In this document: positions 30,443-39,305 of the stretch, one piece after another
How the letters are laid out: every line of letters starts with the position of its first letter
Position numbering within the stretch: position 1 is the stretch's first letter
Assembly (NCBI RefSeq): GCF_033473495.1
Contig: NC_088936.1
Coordinates: 3,844,001-3,908,000, forward strand
From: Cercospora beticola
Lineage: Eukaryota > Ascomycota > Dothideomycetes > Mycosphaerellales > Mycosphaerellaceae
Direction of reading: 5' to 3'
DNA: 64,000 bases
The notes under the pieces: generated by a model
The model's database searches: none
The model's input: the letters and a program-made list of their open reading frames with translations, nothing else
What the model was told of the DNA's origin: nothing
Program-made: the position numbers and the translations under genes

Positions 30443-33400
30443 ATGTCGACACTTGAGTTCGGCATCGGGCCGGCCTCGGACCGCGAACCGCGACGTGAAC
30501 GTGAACAACGCGATCACGCTGACACGAGGAAACAATTCCCTCAGCCAGAAAGCCGTCCATCTCGCTCACTTCGTCTTGAGCCTGAAACTCTACAATGCTA
30601 TTCGTTCGATGGACAGCCAGGAGCTTGTTCGGCCGACCCGGACCTCGAAGAACGAACGCTCTGCCCAACGTCCACATATCACGAACATGACAGTCGCGCA
30701 GGTGCCGCCGACGCTCGTAATGGACATTCTCCACAGCCGAGCTTGTTTGCAAAAACACCCGTAAAGAGATGCTATCACGCAGATGAAGGCTACAGGAAGG
30801 CCGCCGAGCTCATTGCACTGTACAAGCCAAATGACAGGCCGTTCACGGAGCTGGTCTTGGTGCACAATGCCGTCAAGCCCAGAGAGAGAACACGATCTCT
30901 CTCCCATGAAGGCCTTGTCAGTCAGGCTGAAGACGTTGAAAGACTTTTTCACGGATACGATGCACCTCAAGACACATTATTGGAACTTTCTGTTGAGCGG
31001 ACTGTAGGATCATGTCAATGGGTTCTCGATCAGGCGAACATGAAATGTTTCCTCAACGACACTGCCTCTCAGCCCCAGCTCTTGTGGTGTTTTGCCGGCC
31101 CTGGCAGCGGCAAGTCTTTCACCGTAACGTACATAATTGAGAGCCTCTTGGAAAATTCGAAAAGTTGCGCCTATTACTACTTCCGATCCAATCATCAAGA
31201 GAAGAACAATTTGAGCCATTTCTTGGCTTCTATTGCATGGCAGCTATCTCGCTTTATACCAGAGTATCAAGCTGAACTTGCTTCGCTTGCTCGAGAATCA
31301 TTCGAGGTCAGCAAAGCTGGGTACAAGTTGTTATGGAAGAAGCTCTTTATGTCTTCATTGCTGCGATGCAATATAATGGAGCCATTCTACGTTGTAGTCG
31401 ACGGTCTAGATGAGTTCCGACAAACTGAGGAGCTTCTACAGCGACTACTGGTAGAACTTGCGAACGCCAACATCCCTGTACGCCTGCTCATGATCAGCCG
31501 CCGCACGCTCGAGATTGAGACCTCGATCGAGCGATTGAAAGCATACATGGACGTGCTGTCACTTTCCCTTGAGAATAACACTGAGGATATAGAGATGTAT
31601 GTTCGAGATCAGCTGGAGTTCATGCCGGGTGACAGTGGCTTCAAAGAACGGATAGTGAACGAAGTCTTAGAAAAAGCCGACGGGACCTTTTTATGGGCAC
31701 ACCTTGTTGTTCAAGAGCTTGTTGAGTGTCGCACCGACTTTGAAGCGGAAGAGGTATTGCAGCGGGTACCTGAAGGTCTTGCGCCACTATATGAACGTAT
31801 GGACGAACACCTGGCAGAAACATTTCGTTACCGCCCCGAGACACGGGAGCTGGGTCGTATCATAATCATTTGGGCATCATGCGCCCGCCGGCCACTACAT
31901 CTCGATGAACTCAGGACTGCACTTGACGACAATTATCCTGAGATCACGGACATTGGCCGAACCATACGGGAGTGTTGCGGCGACTTCGTGAACATCGACA
32001 AGAATGGGTGTGTGACGATGGCGCATGCCTCGGTCAGGGAAGTCCTGATGTCAAACTCAGCTCTTAATTTTCATGTCGATGTACACAAATCTCATCACAC
32101 CCTGTTCACTAGGTGCATAAGACGGCTGACTCCTGGCCGGAAGGATGATAGTGCACGGGGAAACCGCGCCCTAGCATTCGATGCATATGCTGCATCCTCC
32201 TGGCCGTTCCATCTTAAGCTGAGCTTAGGATTCGATGACTACAGCTCGCTCGATTCTGTGATGGCACTGTTACGTAGTCGGGCAGCTTTGGACTGGATAA
32301 AATTACTAGCAGAGGCTGGACAATTGCGTGCAATTATCCAAGCAAGCAAAGCGCTGGAAGAGTTTCTGGTGGCTCTAAATGAAGCGTCTCCAGAAGTTGA
32401 CTCGTCGTGGCTCATTCGACACGATCAAAACTTCCTGCTGCAATGGACCCAAGACCTGGTTCATGTTGTAGGCACATTCGGGTCGCAGATCATCCGGTCA
32501 CCGATGTCTGTGTATAATCTGATGCCTGCCTTCTGTCCGAAGGAGTCTATACTCTATCAACAGTTCGGCACAGCTTGCCAGAATTCGTTGCCGGTAGAGC
32601 AGCCGCGACTCAAGATTCGTGGTGACCTCAACCCATTATGGGATGATTGCTTTGCCAATTTCGCGGTCGCAAGCGACTCTACACCAACTTCAATCCTCAG
32701 TCTCGGTCATTACTTTGCGATCTTGACGAAAGGAGATGGCACAGTGCATATCTACAATGCAAATACTTGCGAGCTTACTCAGCGACTCTCGCATGGGGAC
32801 AGAGTTTTGACATTTTCTGCTGATAGCTCTAGCTCAAGAATTGCAACCTACGGACTCAGAAAGACCACGATCTGGAACATTGAGAGTGGAGAACTCATCT
32901 GTAGCATGGAGAATCCAAAATACGCGAGAGCTTTGACGATCTGCTTCCAACAGAGCAAGCAGCTGGGAGAGACGCTCCTGACATTCTCCGACGATCGCGT
33001 TTTACGCATATGCTCTCTGTCAGCTATGCGCTTTCAGTGGAGATGTTTCGGGGGAAGTCTAGACTCGGATTCGACGCAGCCGTACCAAGTAAATGCACCT
33101 CACAACGCTCAGTTCAGTCCAGATGGGCTGTACATTGCGATTTCGTACCGCGGCGCGAATCCAGCTGTATGGTTTCTTGGAGGGATTGAGCCGTGCTTCG
33201 TGGCGTACCTGGATCGGCACGGGAGTAGCAGTCCCAGAACTGCTATTTCTCGACATCAGCATACTAGAGCTTCGCATGCTGGTGCGTTTGCTTGGAATCC
33301 TCTGACGGGTCACCTTCTTGGCACGTACTTTGATGGCGGAGTCTTCAGATGGCATCCACAGCACCGTGACCTCGATGTCCACAAGTTTCGAGGCAACGCG

Positions 33401-34816
33401 ATAAAGTGCTCAGCTGATGGCAGAATCTTCGTCACTGGAGGAAAGAATGGCACCATACGAATCTGGAATTTTGAGCATTTCATACCGATTGCGCAGATAC
33501 AGTATCCGTCTTTAATTCGAGATCTCGACATAAATGAAGCTAGAGTGTACGATCTTCGGGAGCAATTTTGCAACATCTGGGAGCCGAGCGGTCTTCTTCG
33601 CGCATTGGAGGAGGGCGATGAAACAGCAAGTGATAACTACTTTGGCTGTGAAAAAGACGACCAATCCGTGGTCGCAGAATCGCGTCGCGAGCAAGAGGAA
33701 TTTGAGTCAATAACAGCTTTGTTGACATTTAGAGGCGAGAGTTTATATGCCTTTGGAGACGAGGGTGGTAAAATCACAATTGCGAACTTCGACGGAAAAG
33801 TCGTAGCGGAAGTACCAGGCGGCTTCATGAGCATTGAGCACCTATCATGGTGCAAGCGGGCTTGCTTGCTGGCAAGTGTCGACCTGGGACACGACATCAC
33901 AATCAGGAAGATCGACAACCTGCACGACGGATTATACCAGACGAAAAACATCGAAACAGTCAGGACTTTTTCAGAGTCGGAAGAGGTTCTACAGATCCTG
34001 CTGGATACCGATGGCGATACATTATTGGTGGTGACGCCTTCTGCCACGAAACTTCACCTCGTCTTTGAAGACCTTGCACCAATTATTGTGCCTGCTGCAC
34101 GGCCGAGCAAGTGGATCATTCACCCAAGAGACAAATCCCTTGCTTTAGGATTCAGCGCTGATCACGTCACCGTAATGTCTCTGGAGAGCCCCTTGGAGTC
34201 GACTTGCTTGCCATATAAGGCATTCCGCGCCGATGGAGATCAATTCAGTATAGCGCAGCTGTTTAGTGCAGACCGGCCTTCTCAAGCATATCCCTTCAGT
34301 CCAAGCGACATCAATCACACGGTCCACAAGGTGTATATCTCGCCTGACAACACTTTGGCCATAATCGATATCTATAATGCGATGATACACTCAAATCGTC
34401 GCACGGCGTGCTTGCTGCTAGAGATGAAGCACTTCGAAATCGAAGCACTCCCACAATCAATACCTGTCCGATTGGTCCCATCCAGACTCATTGAAGTGCT
34501 CTACATGCCGTTGGGCTTCGTCGATGCGGAATTGATCAATTCCTCACCCCGCCGGGACTCCTTCACAGAGCAGCTCATATACAGCACGTTCATCTTCGTA
34601 GATAGGGACTTCTGGGTCTGCTCTGTCAACCTCACCTTCGCGGAAACGCAAGGACCCGACGCGGTAATCCGCAAGCACTTTTTTCTCCCGAGGGATTGGC
34701 AGAATGCAGAATTGCTAGAAATGGCCTCTATCACGCCTGCCGGTGATGTGCTGTTCCCTCGACATGGAAAAGTCGCAGTTGTCTCCAATGGACTTTTCGA
34801 AGAATTTACTGTGTAG
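30443..34816 (+). CDS. NLR (STAND) receptor: NACHT ATPase with beta-propeller C-terminus
   Basis: Single exon, 1457 residues from the ATG at 30443. Residues 1-130 are polar, Arg/Asp/Pro-rich and probably disordered. Residues 135-215 lead into the NACHT module (RTVGSCQWVLDQANMKCFL). Walker A is GPGSGKS near 219-225 and Walker B is FYVVVDGLDE near 315-324. A winged-helix-like region follows (ELGRIIIIWASCARRPLHLDELR near 475). From about residue 735 to the end the sequence makes diverged WD-type blades, for example DGTVHIYNANTCELTQRLS, TTIWNIESGELICSM and GTIRIWNFEHFIPIAQI. Fungal NLRs detect non-self or stress signals and switch on cell-death domains. No known N-terminal effector domain (HET, HeLo, patatin, lipase, PNP_UDP) is visible, which fits use of the adjacent HET protein in trans (inference). 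The blades are not near-identical repeats. Confidence 0.9.
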   Translation: MSTLEFGIGPASDREPRREREQRDHADTRKQFPQPESRPSRSLRLEPETLQCYSFDGQPGACSADPDLEERTLCPTSTYHEHDSRAGAADARNGHSPQPSLFAKTPVKRCYHADEGYRKAAELIALYKPNDRPFTELVLVHNAVKPRERTRSLSHEGLVSQAEDVERLFHGYDAPQDTLLELSVERTVGSCQWVLDQANMKCFLNDTASQPQLLWCFAGPGSGKSFTVTYIIESLLENSKSCAYYYFRSNHQEKNNLSHFLASIAWQLSRFIPEYQAELASLARESFEVSKAGYKLLWKKLFMSSLLRCNIMEPFYVVVDGLDEFRQTEELLQRLLVELANANIPVRLLMISRRTLEIETSIERLKAYMDVLSLSLENNTEDIEMYVRDQLEFMPGDSGFKERIVNEVLEKADGTFLWAHLVVQELVECRTDFEAEEVLQRVPEGLAPLYERMDEHLAETFRYRPETRELGRIIIIWASCARRPLHLDELRTALDDNYPEITDIGRTIRECCGDFVNIDKNGCVTMAHASVREVLMSNSALNFHVDVHKSHHTLFTRCIRRLTPGRKDDSARGNRALAFDAYAASSWPFHLKLSLGFDDYSSLDSVMALLRSRAALDWIKLLAEAGQLRAIIQASKALEEFLVALNEASPEVDSSWLIRHDQNFLLQWTQDLVHVVGTFGSQIIRSPMSVYNLMPAFCPKESILYQQFGTACQNSLPVEQPRLKIRGDLNPLWDDCFANFAVASDSTPTSILSLGHYFAILTKGDGTVHIYNANTCELTQRLSHGDRVLTFSADSSSSRIATYGLRKTTIWNIESGELICSMENPKYARALTICFQQSKQLGETLLTFSDDRVLRICSLSAMRFQWRCFGGSLDSDSTQPYQVNAPHNAQFSPDGLYIAISYRGANPAVWFLGGIEPCFVAYLDRHGSSSPRTAISRHQHTRASHAGAFAWNPLTGHLLGTYFDGGVFRWHPQHRDLDVHKFRGNAIKCSADGRIFVTGGKNGTIRIWNFEHFIPIAQIQYPSLIRDLDINEARVYDLREQFCNIWEPSGLLRALEEGDETASDNYFGCEKDDQSVVAESRREQEEFESITALLTFRGESLYAFGDEGGKITIANFDGKVVAEVPGGFMSIEHLSWCKRACLLASVDLGHDITIRKIDNLHDGLYQTKNIETVRTFSESEEVLQILLDTDGDTLLVVTPSATKLHLVFEDLAPIIVPAARPSKWIIHPRDKSLALGFSADHVTVMSLESPLESTCLPYKAFRADGDQFSIAQLFSADRPSQAYPFSPSDINHTVHKVYISPDNTLAIIDIYNAMIHSNRRTACLLLEMKHFEIEALPQSIPVRLVPSRLIEVLYMPLGFVDAELINSSPRRDSFTEQLIYSTFIFVDRDFWVCSVNLTFAETQGPDAVIRKHFFLPRDWQNAELLEMASITPAGDVLFPRHGKVAVVSNGLFEEFTV

Positions 34817-35008
34817 TGTCAACTTGAAGTCTCGCATTGTGAGAAGCGTCAAAGATCAAATTAATGTATACCAAAAGCATATGCTCATCCCTCATGGGTA
34901 TCGTTGTATCGCATCGTTCAGTGTGTTCCGCTAAGCCAGCTGCGGCTCCAGTATCCTGTATTCAACCCAAACGCCCTTCTGTCGATATGCATCCCAAGTA
35001 TGAACTGA

Positions 35009-37063
35009 TCACCAAGCCTCCCATTTTTGCCCACCCATGCTGATGAGACGATTGAAGAGCTCGTCTCTCAATAGCATGGCCGTGATGATCCAGCTGTTAC
35101 CCAATTTATCCACAATCTCCAAACCGTCGGCAACCTCCGAGTTTAATGCCCAACCAACGACCAGTTTCGACTTCCATCCCAGCCCACCGATTTTCTTCAG
35201 CTCCTTGATATCCGCGATTGCTACTGTCCAGACAGGATGTAGATCTTCGATAAGTGCTCCATCAGCACCCGTGATCGACTTGTCCAAACTGAAACCGACG
35301 CAAGGAATTGTCGCTTTCGTCGCAATATATGCATGGCCACGCTTGCCGTGATATCTGCATTTGAATTCGATAGGTCCGGAAACGTGGGATTCGTTCTTGC
35401 CCGGTATGACTCCGAGTCTCTGTTTCGAAGGCTCACTGCCCGCCTTGGCTTTGATATGGTCGACGCCCAGAGCAGTGTCAACGCCGCCTTTGATGCTAGT
35501 CTTGAAGAAGTTGAGAACTTTCGATCCTTTTTTGCCATGCTTCTTCTCCTTCGCGGTATCAACGTCGCCTCCAGCGGTCTCGTGTGCTGTATTTGGATCG
35601 TGCGCAACAGCAGCAGCAATCTCCTCATCCGTAGCATTGAGGGGCCAGTCCGCACCAGCCGCACGAAGGTCGTCTTCGGTCAGGTCTACAGGCTCGTCGT
35701 GAGGTATGTCTCCAGAGTGTGGTGGAGGTGGCAAAGGTGCTTTGTTCGCCTCACCAACGCGCAGCAGAGTGATCGTCAATTGAGCATTGGTAGGAACACC
35801 CTTCAGAAGAGTGTTGCGTAACTCAAGTAGCTTCTGCCACTTAGGAAAGTGGCTGTTAAGCCATGCCAACCCTCGTTGAATGACGGGATCTCCGAAGAAG
35901 CCGAAGCCAATGCCAAAGGTCAAGCCTTTCACGACCATGTACGCAGAAATGAAGAATGAAGCAGCAAAGAGCGGAATGACAATTGCAGCGATGCGAAGGC
36001 GGTACATCTCTTGTGGAAATGGCTTGGTGGGATCCAAGGCATTGCCGAATCGCTCCCAGGTGTCAGAGACATCAGCGATGCCGTGCATGACAGGGCGCAT
36101 CTTGTTCCAGATCGCCGTCTCGACCGGCACCTTTGCCTTGTTTTTGGCAGTGACATCGCCTTTGCCGCTTGTTTGATCACGAGCATTGCTGGCACTGACG
36201 GCCATGGCAGTTGGATCAGGTATGCTATCATTAGTCTTATCAATGCCTTCCGAGACTGAGGGCGGGTCATTCTGCGGATGCTTGCCAGCAACACTCGAGA
36301 GCGCAACGGAAGCGATGCCGTTGACGAAGCTACTAGCTTCAGCTTCCACGGCTTCTCCCTTGTGCTTCTCAGGTGCTCCAGTTGCGGAGTCCGTCGATCC
36401 GAGAACACCTGCTTTTGGCTTTTGAACGCCACCAGTAGATGCATCCACTATGGCCAAAGGAGCTGGTGGGAATACTATGGAACGACTTGGCTGGTAGGCG
36501 ATCAGGACCACAATGAATCCCAGGATTAGAGGTATGAGCAGATCGAAAGCCCAGGCGATGAAGTAGGCCGCAGCAAAGTAGGTAGTTCTTCGTGTTTCTC
36601 GCCAGGATCTGATACGTGCAATGTGCTTTCCGAAGGTCATAAGGCCAATGCCCACGGTCATGTATAATCGTTCGATGTTGGCTCGTAATTTGTCGGGCGA
36701 GAATTCTTCTTCATCAGCAATGTTCAGATCCAGATTGCCTGGCACGGCGTAAGGATATTCTTTCACGTGGTACATTTGCTTGTTGAACCGTCTGACGAGG
36801 ACCCATAACTCTTCGTTGAGCATGCCGCCCACGAGGGGGTTGGGGATCTTATCGACATGGTCTTGCCAGCCAAGATCTTTGACTTCGTCGTCGTGCGAGA
36901 TCTGGGCGGCGCCCTTCTCGTCGTGCGGCTCGTCGTGGGCTGCCATGGCCAGAGCGTGACTAGCTGTTGGTTTGTCTGCTAATGATCGCGCCACTTCCTC
37001 CTTGTCGGGATCCGTATTGTGCGGGATGGGGAGGAAATCGGTCAGTCCCGGTTCGCTCGCCAT
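35009..37063 (-). CDS. DUF3292 membrane-associated protein, 684 residues
   Basis: Single exon, ATG at 37063 (MASEPGLTDFLPIPHNTDPD). An acidic, Ala/Asp-rich N-terminus is followed by DKIPNPLVGGMLNEELWVLVRRFNKQ. A hydrophobic segment (FAAAYFIAWAFDLLIPLILG and onward) lies near residues 165-195. A long disordered linker comes next, then a hydrophobic region near 385-420 (IAAIVIPLFAASFFISAYMVV). The C-terminal domain contains GPIEFKCRYHGKRGHAYIAT and ends with a strand/helix module around LVVGWALNSEVADGLEIVD, of PH/GRAM-like flavour. The overall pattern matches proteins annotated DUF3292 in filamentous ascomycetes, whose function is unknown to me. It is divergent from the SANT-repeat gene, with 271 bp between ATGs, and convergent with the NLR gene (192 bp between stops). 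Confidence 0.82.
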   Translation of the reverse strand: MASEPGLTDFLPIPHNTDPDKEEVARSLADKPTASHALAMAAHDEPHDEKGAAQISHDDEVKDLGWQDHVDKIPNPLVGGMLNEELWVLVRRFNKQMYHVKEYPYAVPGNLDLNIADEEEFSPDKLRANIERLYMTVGIGLMTFGKHIARIRSWRETRRTTYFAAAYFIAWAFDLLIPLILGFIVVLIAYQPSRSIVFPPAPLAIVDASTGGVQKPKAGVLGSTDSATGAPEKHKGEAVEAEASSFVNGIASVALSSVAGKHPQNDPPSVSEGIDKTNDSIPDPTAMAVSASNARDQTSGKGDVTAKNKAKVPVETAIWNKMRPVMHGIADVSDTWERFGNALDPTKPFPQEMYRLRIAAIVIPLFAASFFISAYMVVKGLTFGIGFGFFGDPVIQRGLAWLNSHFPKWQKLLELRNTLLKGVPTNAQLTITLLRVGEANKAPLPPPPHSGDIPHDEPVDLTEDDLRAAGADWPLNATDEEIAAAVAHDPNTAHETAGGDVDTAKEKKHGKKGSKVLNFFKTSIKGGVDTALGVDHIKAKAGSEPSKQRLGVIPGKNESHVSGPIEFKCRYHGKRGHAYIATKATIPCVGFSLDKSITGADGALIEDLHPVWTVAIADIKELKKIGGLGWKSKLVVGWALNSEVADGLEIVDKLGNSWIITAMLLRDELFNRLISMGGQKWEAW

Positions 37064-37334
37064 GGTGAAGGCGGTAGGATGGAGATATATGAAGTAGGAG
37101 AGGCGGAGGTGGGTCAATTATTATGGAGCAGAATCCATGTCGTTAATGAATCTTGATCTGCCACACAATATGCGCTCCTTCCTTTGACGAAGAGCGCCTG
37201 GCGAAACGTTACGCGGACGTGACGTCACTGGGCGAAAGTGTGGCAGCCACGAGCTCGATCCGATCGCGCGCTCACGTGTCAACAGACGCGTCTCCCTTGC
37301 ACCACATTTCTCCACGACATGTCCCTTTGGAAGC

Positions 37335-38228
37335 ATGCTACTCTTGCGCAGAGGCATCCGCGTCTCATGCCAGATCCTCTCCACCGATCTCCGCGCAGTC
37401 GTCGCCCGACGTTGGAATGCGACCGCCAGCGATGACCTCCGCAGCGAAGGAGAGGCGGTCGACGACCTGCGAAATTACAAAGTCTGGACAGCAGAGGAGG
37501 AGCGCAAGCTACTGGAGCTCCGAGCATCCGGACTGATTTCGAGGGAGATCGGACGAGAGCTGAGGAGGGCAACCACCTCAGTCCGCAGGCGTTTCTGGTT
37601 GATCAGCACGGGCAACGGAGTCGATAAAAGCCTGGCAGAAAGGGCACAAGAACTCCTCCAGCAACGCAAGCCACCGACTTCGGTCGCGGAGGAAGAGAGG
37701 GTGCAGGTGGAGAAGTTGCGGGATCAGAATTACAGCAGGAGAAACATCGCAGCGAAACTAGGCATGACCATTGCCAGGGTGAACTATCTTTTGGCTCCCA
37801 ACAAACGTGGTACAGGTCTCAGCCGATATACGGCAGAAGAGGATGCAATGATTGTGGGCCTGTTGCAAAATGGTCAGGGCTGGGATGCGATTCGCGCGAG
37901 ACTTCCACACAGATCACGCAATTCCTTGTACCTCCGCTGGCAAACAATCTGCCACAAGCACGCGTTTTGGCATCAAATGTCAGAGACATCGCCATGTCCT
38001 TCCAAAACGCATCAATGGACAGATGAAGATACTGCACAACTGAAACGACTGTATGAGCAAGGGACGAGGACACGCAACATCGCGGAGCGTTTGGGCAGAA
38101 CCCCCACAGCTGTGCGCTTGAAGATGTTCAAACTACGCATGTTAGGAGAGGCGGAGCACAGCGGGCAGTCCAACAAGAAGGGAGTGGGCAGGAAAAGAGC
38201 TCCACGCCAGCGTTATGACGACCCATGA
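37335..38228 (+). CDS. Four-repeat SANT/HTH-like protein, possibly mitochondrial
   Basis: Single exon, 297 residues. The N-terminal 30 residues (MLLLRRGIRVSCQILSTDLR and on) have many Arg and few acidic residues and could be a mitochondrial presequence. Four helix-turn-helix units follow. They start with VWTAEEERKLLELRASGLI (about 49), VAEEERVQVEKLRDQNYSR (about 117), RYTAEEDAMIVGLLQNGQG (about 163) and QWTDEDTAQLKRLYEQGTR (about 227). Each is followed by an IxxxLxRTxxxVRxR-like recognition helix. The C-terminus is basic. Repeats 1, 3 and 4 keep the W/Y-T-x-E-E/D start of Myb/SANT domains. Repeat 2 looks more like a resolvase/sigma-type HTH. DNA binding is inferred. The family is common in fungi but I know no named member with this layout. 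Confidence 0.8.
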   Translation: MLLLRRGIRVSCQILSTDLRAVVARRWNATASDDLRSEGEAVDDLRNYKVWTAEEERKLLELRASGLISREIGRELRRATTSVRRRFWLISTGNGVDKSLAERAQELLQQRKPPTSVAEEERVQVEKLRDQNYSRRNIAAKLGMTIARVNYLLAPNKRGTGLSRYTAEEDAMIVGLLQNGQGWDAIRARLPHRSRNSLYLRWQTICHKHAFWHQMSETSPCPSKTHQWTDEDTAQLKRLYEQGTRTRNIAERLGRTPTAVRLKMFKLRMLGEAEHSGQSNKKGVGRKRAPRQRYDDP

Positions 38229-39305
38229 GGATGCTTCCACCTCGTGGGCAGGCGAACGACAACAGTCCCATGCCCTACGTCCTCCATCTTCACCGACAGG
38301 GCCGCCACGGCCTCACAAACGGCATCCCCGCCATTCTCCTCAAAATTCGCGCATTCTCAAGGTGCAAACTCAGCCTGCCGCGCTCACAGGGGCTCACCGG
38401 ACCCGCTGCTGAGAGCACTCGAGCAGTGCATGATGCCGCGCTTTTGCGATTCGCTGTCAACTGCCATCGTTGAGTTTTTTGTTGAGATGGCGATCTTAGC
38501 ACTGCATTTTCACAAGATGTGCTGGTCCTGGACTGGCGGAAATGGCCCATCGATGCCGAGTAGCAGGACATGATTGGTGGTTCAATCTCGCAGGGACAGA
38601 AGGATTCCTTCCAGGGCCTGGATTGGTGATGCCACTTCACATCACGCATTTCACAGGAGCCATCTGAGACAACCCATCCTGGAATGCGACTACAAGTCCC
38701 GTGGGCTGTGCAACAGGCCAAAGGGAAGGGATTAGTGTGACCACGGGTTGTAAGCTGGGCCGCTGACCGGCCCCAATCGCGACCGCATTGAGCCTGCCGC
38801 GTTTAGCCGTTTCACGAGGCAGTGCTTTATGTATACGAGAAAGTCTACAATACTCATGCCCCGCCAGACCGGTCAGTGTCTTACAACTAGCTTCAGGCGC
38901 AAGAGCGGGTGTCTCAATGGAGGCACAATACGGGCCCGAACACGAGCGGTCCTGCTCGCATGATTCAATGGAGGATCCTGCGCTAGGGCATGGCGGCGTA
39001 CCTTGTACGAATCGAGGCCTCCGCCTCTCGGTCGACGATGAAATGACTGATTGGTCGGCCTGCGGGAAGTGAAAGATGTTGCTATCGCCAAGTACCTCTA
39101 TGCCATTCCCTCTTCTATATGCCTATGTTGTGCAGTCTCTGTCGTGTACATACAACTCTCGAAACTTCTCGTCATCATAAATCCATCACAAAATGCGTTT
39201 TCTATAAATTTCCATCATATCATCATCAGGATCGTATCTCGTCAAAATTGCTTCGATGCCGCTGAACGAAAAAAGAACAGAAACAAAATAGAAAGTTGCC
39301 TCAGA
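38229..39305. other. Convergent intergenic region
   Basis: About 1.1 kb between the stops of the SANT-repeat gene (+) and the CorA-like gene (-). The last 300 bp are AT-richer (runs of TCATCATATCATCATCAGG and AACAAAATAG types), as expected for 3' UTR and terminator sequence of the minus-strand gene. I find no gene. Confidence 0.5.

Noticed and set aside
30425..30764. Overlapping alternative frame at the start of the NLR gene (30453-30764)
   Set aside because: The NLR frame is continuous into the NACHT domain; the other frame ends quickly and has no domain features.
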